The notes beneath the pieces are model-generated. The model worked only from the letters and a program-made list of their open reading frames with translations, was not told the DNA's origin and ran no database searches. A program made the position numbers and the translations under genes. From assembly GCA_001600495.1 (NCBI GenBank), contig BCKE01000044.1:82561-145831 (forward strand): a stretch of DNA of 63,271 bases. The letters run 5' to 3'. Shown one piece after another: positions 12,033 through 22,909 of the stretch (positions are counted from its first letter, which is position 1; each line of letters opens with the position of its first letter). The DNA comes from Pilasporangium apinafurcum. Lineage: Eukaryota; Oomycota; Peronosporomycetes; Pythiales; Pythiaceae.

Positions 12033-12941
12033 ATGACGGCACCAACGGACGTGGTCGCTGGTTTGGACGCGGATGTGCAGCAACTGCTGCAGAAATACGA
12101 CTTCTTGGAGGTTATTGAGGTCGCCAATAGTGACCCGAAGCGTATTCGTGTGCGGTGTCAGCTGACACAGCACGAGATGATGCCCCGAGTCGATGCGATC
12201 GAATCATATTGCAATTCGAAAAAATTCCAAAAAGCAAAAGATTGGTATTGCTACGACTACTCCAAGTACGAGCCGTACATTGTTGCGCATCGACGGAAAC
12301 CCAAGTGTTTGTACTGCAATGTGACGGGCAAAGTGCTGAACCGTATTCCCACAGAAGTCGAGAAGCATGTGAATGGCAAGAAATACAAGCGGCTAAAAGA
12401 GCATGTGACGATTCAAGTCAAGAACTCTAAGAGAAGCGAAGGCGATAATAAGGGAGATGACGGTGAAGAACAGGATGATTTTGATGCCGATGCGTTTGAG
12501 TTTGAGAATAGCCAAGTACTTTACTCAGACGATGAGGGTGATGAGGCGGAAAGTAGTGCAAAGCGTGGCAAACGCAAGGGCAGTGATGATGAGGATGATG
12601 AGGATGACGACGAAGAGGAGGAAGATGAAGTAGAAGAAGAATATTCAGACGGTGAAGGTGAAGACGATATGGCGGATTTATATCCAGATGATGATGATGA
12701 AGAGGACGAAAATGCTCGACCACAACATGTGGTTGCATTGGAGACGAAAGAGAGTAATGAGAAGAAGCGAAAAGCGGCATCCGATGATGATGATAATGCC
12801 ACCCATGAAGATACTGATAAGCAAGCAAATACAAATGCAAAGCAGAAGAAGGTACACGAAGCGACTGGCGCAAAGAAGCAATCTAATCAAAACAAGCGCA
12901 GCAAGAAGCAACGCAAACGCCAGAAAACCACAGCAAAGTAG
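12033..12941 (+). CDS. Surfeit locus 2 (SURF2)-like protein, 302 aa
   Basis: The first ~130 residues carry the SURF2 pattern: 'LLQKYDFLEV...RIRVRCQLTQHEMMPRVDAIESYCNSKKF', then 'YDYSKYEPYIVAH' and a 'CLYCNVTGKVLNRIPTEVEKHVNGKKYKR' region that resembles a zinc-binding C..C...H...H unit. The rest is strongly acidic (Asp/Glu runs) followed by a Lys-rich tail, 'KKQRKRQKT', typical of nuclear or nucleolar proteins. SURF2 is a conserved eukaryotic protein linked to ribosome biogenesis; its exact role is unclear. I chose ATG 12033 because the family match starts directly after it; an in-frame ATG at 11904 would add 43 unrelated residues. The gene converges on biotin synthase with 147 bp between stops. 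Confidence 0.82.
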   Translation: MTAPTDVVAGLDADVQQLLQKYDFLEVIEVANSDPKRIRVRCQLTQHEMMPRVDAIESYCNSKKFQKAKDWYCYDYSKYEPYIVAHRRKPKCLYCNVTGKVLNRIPTEVEKHVNGKKYKRLKEHVTIQVKNSKRSEGDNKGDDGEEQDDFDADAFEFENSQVLYSDDEGDEAESSAKRGKRKGSDDEDDEDDDEEEEDEVEEEYSDGEGEDDMADLYPDDDDEEDENARPQHVVALETKESNEKKRKAASDDDDNATHEDTDKQANTNAKQKKVHEATGAKKQSNQNKRSKKQRKRQKTTAK

Positions 12942-13088
12942 CTTTATTTCCATTGCAATTCCTATATAAACACATATAGAGCCTCTTTGTTTTCTTTTCA
13001 CGCTGACATATTGTTTCCGAGTTTCTATTTATCCATTGATATTCCACACGGTTCCTCGCGCACAAAAGAAATAGCACATCAACATTAT

Positions 13089-14514
13089 CTACATCGACGC
13101 AACGCGGAGCGCTTCTTCTTCAGGCAATGAATCCATGGGTGCTGCTGCTACGCCGTCCGAGTGGGTAACCTTAACGATGTATGGCGTTTGCTTGTGTGGT
13201 TGATGCGCGGGTTTACCGACCAAACCCATACGTTCAAACATAAGCTTATCCTTCTCAAACGCAGGGTTGGCCGTAGTCAAAAGCGTATCACCGTTGAAGA
13301 TCGAGTTGGCACCAGCCATGAAGAGCAAACCTTGTTCAGCTTCCGTGAACGACATACGGCCGGCACTCAATCGAACCATCGTCTTGGGCATCAGAATACG
13401 TGCCGTAGCAATCGCACGTGCCATATCAAACGCGGTCACTGGTGGAAGATCCTCATCATACAGGGGTGTACCCTCCACAGGCACCAAAGCATTCACTGGC
13501 ACTGATTCTGGGTGCTCTTCCATCGTAGCCAAAGTATGCAATAATCCAACACGATCATGCTCCTGCTCACCCAACCCGAGAATGCCACCACAGCAAACAG
13601 AGATACCAGCCTTACGCACGTTTGCAATCGTGCGAAGACGGTCATCGTACGTACGTGTAGTAATAATCTATAGAATCCAACAATAACGTATTCTGCTTAG
13701 TATAATGATATCAAGCATATAGCAAGGAGCGAGAAACAATACCTTGGCGTAATGTTCACGACTGGTATCCAAGTTGTGGTTGTAGGCTGAAAGCCCTGCC
13801 TCTTTGAGTTGCACGGCTTGCTCCTCTGTGAGCATGCCCAACGTACAGCACACTTCCATGTCCATAGACTTAATCTCGCGCACCATGGTCAAAATGTGCT
13901 TGAACGCATTTTTCTTGCCGACTTCACGCCACGCCGACCCCATGCAGAACCGCGTGCTACCCGCAGCTTTAGCACGCTTTGCCATTTCAATCACCTCAGC
14001 TACCTGATATGGCAAGTAAATTTTAAAGCATGAGCTGTGGTCAATCAATGAATTCTGGTGGTGCATAATCGGTTGGTTAGTTTCCTAACCTTCTTGGTCG
14101 GTTCAGGCTTGACAAATGTCTTGTGACTGGACGATTGTGAGCAGTACTTGCAATCTTCCGTGCAACCACCGGTCTTGATCGACAATAACGTGCACTGTTG
14201 GACCTCCTGTGGATCAAAATGCATACGGTGCACAGACGCAGCCTTATAGATCAACTCGAGCAATGGCTGGTCGTAGATCGCCTTTACTTCTTCATACGTC
14301 CAATCCTAAGCACATAGTTCCATTAAATACAATCCAACTAAAAAGAGGGGATACTGTTAAATACACAACATACATGACGAAGTTCGGGAGAGATGCCTGG
14401 TAGTGTGAGTGTGGAAGAGACCGAGGCAGTGGTCGATTGGAAACGCGCAGCGGCGGCGCCCTGACGTAGACGCAGCGCTGACTGGACAGCGGAGGAGGAA
14501 AAGCGACGCAGCAT
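13089..14514 (-). CDS. BIO2: Biotin synthase, mitochondrial, four exons, 398 aa
   Basis: Exons 14374-14514, 14090-14305, 13743-14003 and 13089-13667 join in frame. The N-terminus ([11 protein letters not shown], then Arg/Ala/Gln-rich) is a typical mitochondrial targeting peptide. The radical-SAM cluster motif '[13 protein letters not shown]' gives the three Fe4S4 Cys at about 95, 99 and 102. Further BioB landmarks are '[12 protein letters not shown]', '[12 protein letters not shown]', '[14 protein letters not shown]', '[17 protein letters not shown]', '[10 protein letters not shown]', '[10 protein letters not shown]', 'RLSAGR' and '[11 protein letters not shown]'. The enzyme inserts sulfur into dethiobiotin to make biotin, the last step of the pathway. 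The other biotin genes are not nearby. An upstream in-frame ATG at 14634 would bury the targeting peptide, so the later start is preferred. Confidence 0.95.
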
Positions 14515-14639
14515 TCTGAAGGAAAGGTTAATAAAGGAGAGTGTCTGCGTGTGGAGGAGAGCTTGTGTTGCCGCGCCTTGCGTTTTTCTATAGTGGCAGA
14601 ATGTGATTTGAGTCAATGGAATGTTCGGGTTCAATGCGC

Positions 14640-16028
14640 AAACCCGTGTTTAGATGAGTGCCGAAGTAACGGAGTGAAGTAGCTTCAAGTCCCTAATAAT
14701 GACGTCACGTGGTCATCACATCGGAGTGATGGTGCAACTTTGTGACGCAGAGCCATCTGAGGAAAAAACATGAGTCTGATAACATGTTAGAATCAGATAA
14801 AACCAGTACCTTAAATGGATTATTTATGGTATTCCCATGAATAAACGCATACAAACACTCCTGGTGTCTTTGAGTCGTCGAGGATCCACAATATGCGGCA
14901 TTGTGGAAAGTAGAAATGTATCCTCATCGATTGCGAATTGTCGTAGGAAAATCCACAACCCGTTGTTCAAGATGAGTATCAACAGGAATACATCAAGACC
15001 ATCTCTTTTTTCTGGCTTGTCTCGACGTTGTTCTGCAGGATATTGCCAAGATTTACTCACTTGGGTTGTAGTAAACGAAGCAATAGAAAATATACTAGTT
15101 GCAACAAGACCTCAAGGAATTTTCTCATGTCTTCGAACAAAGACGCTGGCGATAATCGAGCGGTAATATAGTTCCTCCTGGATCAACCCAATGCGAATCA
15201 CAAAGCCTACCAGTGACAAAGAAAGTAGGAGGATTGAGAACACGGTAGGATCTGTACCACACCCAGTGTACCTACAATATAGGTGCGTACTGAATTATGC
15301 CAGAGAAAAACCAACGAGATGTGCCTTCAGTCCAGCGAGATGTGCTGGTTTTAGTGTTCATTGTAGCAATCAATGCAGTCATAGGTGGAATAGAGTGTCG
15401 TAATCATGGGTTCATCCACAAAAACCACCATTCTCAAGAAAATGTCGAACGAAGGCGTCAACTGCGCCAAGCGACATGCCTGCGCGAATGAGTATATGAT
15501 TAGTACAGCACCTTCTGCCACCATGGTTTAGTACCAGCTCTCTCTGGCGATCGATTCTGGTCACGTCGTTGAACACAAGATGAAGAGACCAACCAGCTTT
15601 CGAGCGTCTCATGAAGCTTTCGGCGTCCATTTTTCTCGTTTTTAATGAGAATTCTAGAACATCAGGATGATGCAAACGGATTATCTTATGTGATATGAGC
15701 GTTACCACCTAGCGTAATCTAGATATCACGTATTTAGCGACATTCTTATAAATTTTCAAGTTGTCAGTAAGCACTATGTGCAAGTGATGGATGCAATCAA
15801 TGATGGGATGTCACCGCCGCCATTAATCTTGGTGGTTGCGGTGCGACTACTTCAAGCCTTTGGCTCAGATCGATTGCCATCAAGACAGCAAAAAATTTGA
15901 TGCCGCCGTTAGCCTTTAGCATTTTTATCATAAAACAATGATCAATAAAAGTCGCATATAAATTTTATTTAGATAAGCTTATGGTACTAATTCTTGGCTG
16001 TTTGTTTCGAATATGTAAAAGTACAAAT
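14640..16028. other. Gene-poor stretch holding a decayed membrane-protein gene
   Basis: About 1.4 kb between biotin synthase and the START-domain gene. Apart from the broken minus-strand frames listed separately (about 14820-15540), nothing is recognised. Confidence 0.45.
14820..15540 (-). pseudogene. Possible decayed multi-pass membrane-protein gene
   Basis: Three hydrophobic stretches occur in the same strand and order but in different frames: 'MVVFVDEPMITTLYSTY' (about 15430-15380), 'FSILLLSLSLVGFVIRIG' (about 15240-15185) and 'GLDVFLLILILNNGLWIF' (about 14995-14945), each followed by charged residues as in loops of a transporter or channel. Several stops and frame changes separate them. 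I cannot name the family. It could instead be an active gene with unrecognised introns. Confidence 0.3.
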
Positions 16029-16790
16029 CTACGAATATGCCACGGCCACTTCCTGAATTTTTTCCATCAATTTGATGGGTGCCGACAAGCCCAAGTACCG
16101 AATGACCATGGCGGGCATGTTGCCGCCAATGTCCATGTGCGCGATAATCTCCAGCTGGCACATATTCGGGTTCACTGGGTCCGGTGTGATAATGTATCCA
16201 GAAATATACGAAATTGCACGCACATATCCAGATTGGTGGCCATTTGGGTGATTCACGGATCGCGTGGCAACAAGAATGCGCCCATTCGATTCCCTGCGAA
16301 CAGTAGTGGCGACACAGAAGTCACGAGCAGAGGTAAACATGATGCTCTTCGCAGACGCAAGACGCACTTCAGTCGCTTCGCTCAAACGTTCAATTAGCTT
16401 CACCTCCTTGGTCATGTCGTCAAACTTGGGTACCATCTCTCTCGATACGAGAACCTGCGCCGCCTTGTCGGCACTTACATTCAACTTGCCAGTTGTCTTC
16501 ATCGTATACCACTCGCTGCCTTCAACCTCACCGTAGACAACTTGGATACCATTCTTGTTTGGGCCTTCACGCCATCCATTCGGGAGCACATCTGCACCGG
16601 ATGCACGCAATAACAACCGTCGTACACTATCGTCTTCAAATTCGGTAAGACACGAGCGTACGGTAGACATTGGTGCGGGCATGCACATCTTGGCGACTTC
16701 CATACGTTTGGCTTCCTGAGATTCAACTGACGACATCATGATGGAATCATCGTTGGTGTAGGCTACTTCGACTCCGCTGGAAAGAACCAT
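16029..16790 (-). CDS. START-domain (StAR-related lipid transfer) protein, 253 aa
   Basis: Single exon. After a short N-terminus the protein reads as one START fold: 'GWREGPNKNGIQVVYGEVEGSEWYTMKTTG', 'VLVSREMVPKFDDMTKEVKLIERLSE', 'MFTSARDFCVATTVRR', 'ILVATRSVNHPN', 'YVRAISYISGYIITP', and a final amphipathic helix 'VIRYLGLSAPIKLMEKIQEV'. START domains bind a single lipid (sterol, phospholipid or ceramide) in a hydrophobic pocket; oomycetes have many small stand-alone START proteins. No signal peptide or membrane anchor is seen, so a cytosolic carrier is likely. The start is supported by an initiator motif 44 bases upstream. Confidence 0.85.
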   Translation of the reverse strand: MVLSSGVEVAYTNDDSIMMSSVESQEAKRMEVAKMCMPAPMSTVRSCLTEFEDDSVRRLLLRASGADVLPNGWREGPNKNGIQVVYGEVEGSEWYTMKTTGKLNVSADKAAQVLVSREMVPKFDDMTKEVKLIERLSEATEVRLASAKSIMFTSARDFCVATTVRRESNGRILVATRSVNHPNGHQSGYVRAISYISGYIITPDPVNPNMCQLEIIAHMDIGGNMPAMVIRYLGLSAPIKLMEKIQEVAVAYS

Positions 16791-16833
16791 CGTTAGTTGT
16801 TGTTGTAATTGGTTTGCTTTTGTCGCTCGCGTT

Positions 16834-16849
16834 GCAAATTCGAGAATGA
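16834..16849 (-). promoter_or_regulatory. Oomycete-type Inr+FPR core promoter of the START-domain gene
   Basis: Minus strand TCATTCTCGAATTTGC, very close to the element before the nucleoside transporter (TCACTTTCAAATTTGC) and 44 bases upstream of its ATG. Confidence 0.6.
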
Positions 16850-18423
16850 CTGTTCACTGCCTAGAGGCCCAAAGTTCCTTCCACGTTCACCACACTCCTT
16901 TCCGTCCGGAGCGAACCTTTAAAAATGAATGTATTACGAAACCGACCGGTCTCAAAACAAAATATTAAATTTCACAGGACATTAGTGCTGCCTGGGACAT
17001 GAACTGGATTCCAGGTTTACGTCACGACTGCTTTGTGGTATGTTTCAGATGAGTGTGCAGTGTGAAAAGTCGTAAAGCACCCTAAAAAGAATGCGATCTT
17101 CCCCATTTATATTGATCTATTTGTTTTTTTTTATTTTATTTTATTTTCATTATCGACTACATTGTACAACAGCTAGCGTGCGGTACGTTGATGTCTATCT
17201 TAGTACAGCGGAAATGGAAAGTCGCAAAGTTGCTCATCGTGAACAAAGTCGCTTCAAGAAACAATAAGTTTAGAGGTAACACATGGGATGTCTTGATTGG
17301 TTTGTCGCTAAAAAAAATGCGTGACATTTCAGTATTATTATTAATGATGCTCGGATAAGAGCATCAGGAAGCGCTTTGAATGGCGTGTGAAACTGCTATG
17401 TGAACTTTTCAAGATCATATGGAGGGAGCATTATTTTTTTGTACATTGGGTACTAAATTTCTGGCGTTGAAGCCTCAGAAATAAGCAAATAAACAATGCT
17501 CCCAAGCTATTTGAGTCTGTCACAACGGTTCTTGGCTTATATTTAGGTTTTGCGCTAGTGGCTCGATAATCAAAGACTGTTTATTTATATCTGTATCTAC
17601 CTCTCGTAACTTACCGCCAGGAAAGACTACAATTGCGTATTTCGTCTCAAGAAACGTAAACGTACGTTTGCGATTGCTCTGCTCTTGCTCTTACTCCGTT
17701 ACCACGGTGTCTGCCTGGCAAAGACAGTTGGCCACCATTCGGCGTGATTCTGGCGTGCCACGATTTCTTTTTTGCTGCTCCAAGCTGCTTGGTATACATA
17801 TATCAAGGGTAATTTTTTTTTAAAAGCAAAGTTGGATGGATCACTGATGCCCATCCATCAAGTCAATTTCCTTTTGATCCTGTCATGACAGCGTGGAACG
17901 CAATATAACCTGGTTCCTGACCTTTTCTCATGGTGCCTGAAGGAACCGAAAAAACTATAAAAACTAGGTTCGTCGTTTTTTTATTTTTATTTTTACTTTT
18001 TTAGCTAAACGGAGCGACAACTGTTTGTGATGATGATGACGCCATCCGATTTTAGGATTGCGCGCACCAGCCACGAGACATGATCTTTGACTTCTGTTAG
18101 TGGATTTGTTTTCTTTTCCTACCCTTACTGCATACCTGACGTAGACAAATGTGGTGGTGGGTGGATGCAGGTCACCGTTTGTGAGTGGTCGGACCGCATG
18201 CACAGCACATCTCCCCTTCCTTTCGACGATTACGTTCATTGCCAACATCGCGAATGTTGATGATGGTCCCTTTGGTACTTTCCTACCACCATCCAATATC
18301 TCAGGAAGAGGCTTCCAGTTAAATCCGAAAATGAATATTTACGAACAAATCCGAAAATTATCACTATTTTCGAATCCATAGATTTCTATGAATTGAGTTG
18401 AATGCAAAAAAGCAGCAGAAAGA
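16850..18423. other. 1.6 kb intergenic stretch without a recognised gene
   Basis: AT-rich with homopolymer runs (near 17120, 17310 and 17810). Short frames such as 17964-18296 (minus) show no family signal. It must contain the promoter of the zinc-finger gene starting at 18424. Confidence 0.5.
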
Positions 18424-19704
18424 ATGGCGGCGGTGACGGCAGAAAACCTCGTGTCGCCGCCGTCACCATCTTCCCCACCACCACCGCAGGAGAAACACTT
18501 TCCTAGCCGTGAGGCACTACTCCAATATGTACACGAGTTCAGTATCGCCCATGGGTACGCGGTCGTGATCCAAAAATCCAACCTCCCACGTGGCCAGGTT
18601 TGGTTGCGCTGCGACCTTGGTGGCGTCGCGCGACGAAATACACCACCAGATTCGATCAAATCAGATTTAGCTGAATCACCGATAATACCGACCGGATCTC
18701 GGAAGCGCAAGTCCTCCTCCCGGTTGCTTAACTGTCCGTTTCAATTATATGGCCGACGGCTACCGGATTCCCGTTGGGTATTAAAGGTGCAAAATGGTGG
18801 GCATAACCACTCGGTTTCTGCAGATCCAGCTCAATTGGCGCGCCATCCATTTGTAAGACGATTGACGCTCGAGCAGAAGCAGATGGTCGATGAACTCACA
18901 CGCTTAGGTGCGCGGCCAGCGCGGATCGTCGAGAAGCTGAAGGAGAAATTCCCTGACAAACCTGTTAAAGTACAGGACATTTACAACATGCGCAATTACA
19001 TTCGACGGGAGCGAACTGCTGGTAGAGAACCATTTTCAACAGGTGCTGCAGCAGCTTCCAATGGAAGTAGTGGTAATATAGGTGCATCGTTTTCGGTGGT
19101 CGACAAGCTCATGGAAGCGCAGGCAGAGACCGACACCGATGCTGATGGGACAAGTCATCAGTCGCTTCCACCTCCTCCGCCTCCAAGTGACCCGTGGTCA
19201 TCATCCGCTGGTTGTATCACAGAAGAGCAGCTACAGGATGTCTGGAGGCGTGTATCGTATCACTTCCCTGCGTGGACAACAGGGACGCAACAGCAGTTTC
19301 TGTTCCAATTGGAGCTGCTGATGGACAAATGCAGACAAGACACTAACCAGAGCGACAACATTCAAAAGGATGACGATCAACGGACTACTATTGGCAGTAG
19401 TGGTAATAGTAGTGGTGACCATCAACAAGATAGCGTGCATGTCTACGGTGACGATGAAGATGGTGAAGATGATGGTGGTAAGGAAGAGGTGGATGACGTG
19501 ACAGGTCACCATGGCTTCGAACCATTGTCCGCCGGCTTCGCAGAAGATGAGAATGATGAATCATTTCCTCCAGATGTCCCACAGCCACCACCACCGCCTC
19601 CATCGATGGTACCGCTACAAGACTTGCTGCCTGGACCTGGCTCAGTCGCACCGCCAGCTTCGACTTCGGCTGACACAATCCCATCGCCATGGATCGAATC
19701 CTAA
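18424..19704 (+). CDS. FAR1/GCM-type zinc-finger protein, probable domesticated Mutator transposase N-domain, 426 aa
   Basis: Residues ~25-135 have the WRKY-GCM1 zinc-finger layout also found in FAR1/FHY3 and Mutator-like transposases: Cys63 ('WLRCDLGG'), Cys104 ('LLNCPFQLYG') and His127/His129 ('NGGHNHSVS'). It is followed by a helical segment 'QKQMVDELTRLGARPARIVEKL...VKVQDIYNMRNYIRRER' that in MULEs leads into the catalytic domain. Here no DDE domain follows. Instead there is a low-complexity Pro/Ser/Asp-rich C-terminus with one short ordered patch ('EEQLQDVWRRVSYHFP'). This suggests a DNA-binding protein derived from a transposon, acting in the nucleus. The start is the first ATG of an uninterrupted frame. 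It faces the FAM185A-like gene (200 bp between stops). Confidence 0.72.
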   Translation: MAAVTAENLVSPPSPSSPPPPQEKHFPSREALLQYVHEFSIAHGYAVVIQKSNLPRGQVWLRCDLGGVARRNTPPDSIKSDLAESPIIPTGSRKRKSSSRLLNCPFQLYGRRLPDSRWVLKVQNGGHNHSVSADPAQLARHPFVRRLTLEQKQMVDELTRLGARPARIVEKLKEKFPDKPVKVQDIYNMRNYIRRERTAGREPFSTGAAAASNGSSGNIGASFSVVDKLMEAQAETDTDADGTSHQSLPPPPPPSDPWSSSAGCITEEQLQDVWRRVSYHFPAWTTGTQQQFLFQLELLMDKCRQDTNQSDNIQKDDDQRTTIGSSGNSSGDHQQDSVHVYGDDEDGEDDGGKEEVDDVTGHHGFEPLSAGFAEDENDESFPPDVPQPPPPPPSMVPLQDLLPGPGSVAPPASTSADTIPSPWIES

Positions 19705-19905
19705 CGAAATGATTGACGATCTGCATGGGACAAACAATTATGAGAAAAATGGAAGTCCCAAATTATGTATATATGATAAATTCCCGCACTCCCCTGGTAA
19801 AAATTAGCAAGAAATGTTTGGACCCAAATATTCGCCAATATTTGTCGCAGTTATCTAAGTGATGATAATAGTTGCTGTTGTCTAAGTGGTGATGATGCTT
19901 TTTCG

Positions 19906-21252
19906 TTAATGTTGCTTCAGGTGTTTACGCTTGAGCTTGGCCATCCAGTCAAGCTGTTCTAACTGTACTTGGCCACCTAATGAATGCACGAAAAGTCGAG
20001 GCGATTCCGCTGGATGAGCAGTTGTCGGGTGATTGTCCGAGCTGCCAGCTGTAACAGCTTCATTCATAAAGAAGGAAGTACGCAACGCCGCGCTCTTCGC
20101 CATACCCACGTTGATCTTTCCCGACGTTCCACTTGTGCTATCGCCATGAGTTGTCTTCTTTGCTTTTAGCTCACCAGTGAAAATGGCGTAATCGCTCTCT
20201 AGCTGATCCAATTCACTATTGTCAAACTCACACCCTTCAGCGATCTGGATCTGACTGCCATGAAGTTCTATGTCAATCGGAGTCGTCGGGTCCACAGAGA
20301 TATTGACATCACCTCCTACAAGGATACTACTACTGGCATCCGCACTCCACGAGTCGAAATGCGCGCTAACGGTACAGCTTGCGCTGGTATCTTCAATCTC
20401 TAACGCGCCATTCACACTATCTACGTGTACACTCTCCATGCCTTCACCAGCAATGCGTAAGTAGCCGTGCACATTACCCACATGAATTCCACCTTTCGAT
20501 CCGGAATTGATGGTGCTTGTTGCCGCGTAGATTGCACCAATCTCGGTTTTCATGTCATCGTCTATTCCTTTGCCGAGTTTGATTTCGGTTGAACCGGCCA
20601 TAACGCGCTTGCAACTTACGGCATTCGCGACAAGTTTCACACGCGCACCCTCGACCAACTCTTTGATTGTGATGACACCTTGTTTCGTGGTCAGTGTGAT
20701 CTCTTCTCCGCGTACTTTATTGACATGTACATTTCCTTGGCTCAAGACAACCTTGACATTGCCTTCAATTTTGTCGTCTAGCTCTACATGAGCATCAATT
20801 GCAGATATTTGCAGATCCACTAAGTGTGGCAAATGTAATTGCAAAATCAATGGGAATTCTCCTTTGTAGCCACCCAGAGCTTCGTTCTTGACGATTCGAA
20901 TCGCCTTTACGTCTTTTGCATCTGCTGGATTACTATGACTATCTGAATACTCTTCCTGGACAGAAAATACCTCAACATCGCCATCAGTAATTCCAGAATC
21001 GCGTGCAAACACTTGTAATCCAAAATCCGATAATGTAGGCAGGATGCGGATTTGTGTGGATGTTCGGTCAGTGATCTCCAAATGCACACGGCTTTGGTGC
21101 GCCAATCGATGTAGTGGCATCTCCTGAATGCATTTTCCAGTAGAAGATGTAACAACGGACGCACTGGCATCGGTAGATACGCATCGGAATGCGTGCTGCG
21201 GCAGCCAGACGCGCTGAACTACAGCACACGTTCGTCTTAGTTGGAGCATCAT
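19906..21252 (-). CDS. FAM185A-like protein with DUF4097-type beta-solenoid, 448 aa
   Basis: The Arg-rich N-terminus ('LRRTCAVVQRVWLPQHAFRC') resembles a mitochondrial presequence. Residues ~120-360 form short repeating beta strands of the DUF4097 adhesin-like type: 'IEGNVKVVLSQGNVHVNKVRGEEITLTTKQG', 'GGIHVGNVHGYLRIAG', 'ESVHVDSVNGALEIED', a pattern shared with eukaryotic FAM185A. The C-terminus contains 'FFMNEA', then an acidic/Ser-rich piece and a basic end. The biochemical role of this family is not known. It is divergent from eIF3i (267 bp between starts), so the two may share a promoter region. Confidence 0.7.
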   Translation of the reverse strand: MMLQLRRTCAVVQRVWLPQHAFRCVSTDASASVVTSSTGKCIQEMPLHRLAHQSRVHLEITDRTSTQIRILPTLSDFGLQVFARDSGITDGDVEVFSVQEEYSDSHSNPADAKDVKAIRIVKNEALGGYKGEFPLILQLHLPHLVDLQISAIDAHVELDDKIEGNVKVVLSQGNVHVNKVRGEEITLTTKQGVITIKELVEGARVKLVANAVSCKRVMAGSTEIKLGKGIDDDMKTEIGAIYAATSTINSGSKGGIHVGNVHGYLRIAGEGMESVHVDSVNGALEIEDTSASCTVSAHFDSWSADASSSILVGGDVNISVDPTTPIDIELHGSQIQIAEGCEFDNSELDQLESDYAIFTGELKAKKTTHGDSTSGTSGKINVGMAKSAALRTSFFMNEAVTAGSSDNHPTTAHPAESPRLFVHSLGGQVQLEQLDWMAKLKRKHLKQH

Positions 21253-21519
21253 TTGATTCCTAATTGTATAGCTCCTCTATGTCAAAATATTCAAACTTAA
21301 CACGTTCGTAACGACTGCCGATTTCAGTGCAGGGGACCTCCACCACATAAATATACCTCTAATATGCAACTTTTAGAGTCAGCATAGTTGTATAGTTGCT
21401 AAATAAGGGTGATTGGCGGTGATCTTGGTTGACAATTTTTTGTTTGGCTACCAAAGCAAGCACCAAGAAGCTACACGCAAGGAAGGAAGAGAAGAAGGAA
21501 GCTCATCAAGTAAAGCAAT

Positions 21520-22580
21520 ATGCGTCCGATTCTGTTGAAGGGTCATTCACGATCGATCACCATGATCAAGTATAACCGCGAAGGAGATTTGCTGTTCTCC
21601 TGTGCGAAGGATCATCAGCCTAACGTGTGGTACAGCGACACGGGTGAGCGCATCGGTACGTTTGATGGCCACTCAGGAGCTGTCTGGGCGTGCGATGTGT
21701 CGTACCATTCGGAATTCCTGTTGACCGCGGCCGCTGATTCCTGCGTGAAACTCTGGGAGGTGCAGACGGGCAAGTGCCTTTTCACATTCCCTCACACCGG
21801 ACCGGCGCGTAGTGTCAATTTTAGTACGGGTGACAAGTATTTCGTGTCAGTCGCGGACAAGTTTACCGATAAACCCGCAGCGGTATTTGTCTACGAATTG
21901 GCCGATGATATTGAGAATCGTAAGTGTACTATTGTCTGCATGTAGGTGGGTGTAGGAGGGATGATTTACTTAGTTTAATGGCTGGATTGATGTTGCTAGA
22001 ACGAGCGGAACCAGTATTGACAATCACGAACCACGGCCATGAAGGGCGAATCACGGGTGCGTACTGGATGCCATTGAACAAGGCGATTATGACCACGGGT
22101 GGCGATGGTACCATCAAGCTCTTTGACCCTAAGACCGGCAAGCAGCTCGAGTCGCATCAGATCCACTCAGGCGAGATCACGAACGTGAGCTTCAATAAAA
22201 CCAAGACGTTGGCGATCACCTCGTCCAAGGACAACACGGCCAAGCTCTTGGATGTGGAAACGTTAAAGGTTCTGAAGACTTATGAAACGGACCGTCCAGT
22301 GAACTCGGCCGCGATCTCCCCCATCAAGGAGCATGTCGTGCTCGGTGGTGGCCAGGAAGCCATGAGTGTGACGACGACCTCGGGTCGCGTCGGGAAATTT
22401 GAGGCGCGATTCTTCCATATGGTGTTCCAAGAGGAATTTGGCCGTGTGAAGGGCCACTTTGGACCGATTAACACGATTGCGTTCCACCCGAACGGCAAAA
22501 GCTACGCGAGTGGTGCTGAAGATGGGTACGTGCGATTGCATCACTTTGACGACGATTACTTGAAGTTAGATACCAAGTGA
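21520..22580 (+). CDS. EIF3I: Translation initiation factor eIF3 subunit I (TIF34), two exons, 326 aa
   Basis: Exons 21520-21919 and 22000-22580 join in frame across an 80-bp intron (GTAAGT..CTAG). The protein is a single seven-blade WD40 propeller with family-specific text: 'MRPILLKGHSRSITMIKYNREGDLLFSCAKD', 'VWYSDTGERIGTFDGHSGAVW', 'TSKDNTAKLLDVETLKVLKTYETDRPVNSAAISP', 'VLGGGQEAM' and the conserved C-terminal 'GRVKGHFGPINTIAFHPNGKSYASGAEDGY'. At 326 residues it matches the usual eIF3i length of about 325. eIF3i joins eIF3b and eIF3g in the eIF3 complex that loads the 40S subunit during initiation. Confidence 0.96.
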
Positions 22581-22909
22581 ATAGAATATGTCTGTTAGCA
22601 AACGCAAAGGAATAGTAAGTTGGTGTTCGGTTCCCACTTTTTTCTCTCTCGCTTTGGCTTTATTTATCATGTTCTGTAGTTGGCAGGTGGCATCGAGGAC
22701 TGCGAGGCGTTAAGCTATCATAGTTACTCTGAACAGGCGCATCTCCCATCTTTGCATAACATTAGCCATAGATCATGGCCAGGCGATGAGCGATCACATC
22801 TATATTTATCGTACCAGCTTGGTGTGATGATCGGGTCGTCCGCTTTTTGATTATTTGTTTTTTGCTGAACAAACCAGAGCACAAACTGCATGACACATTT
22901 GGACGAACC

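Noticed and set aside
12427-13001. His-, Ser- and Ile-rich minus frames
   Set aside because: Reverse reading of the acidic Asp/Glu and Lys codon runs of the SURF2-like gene.
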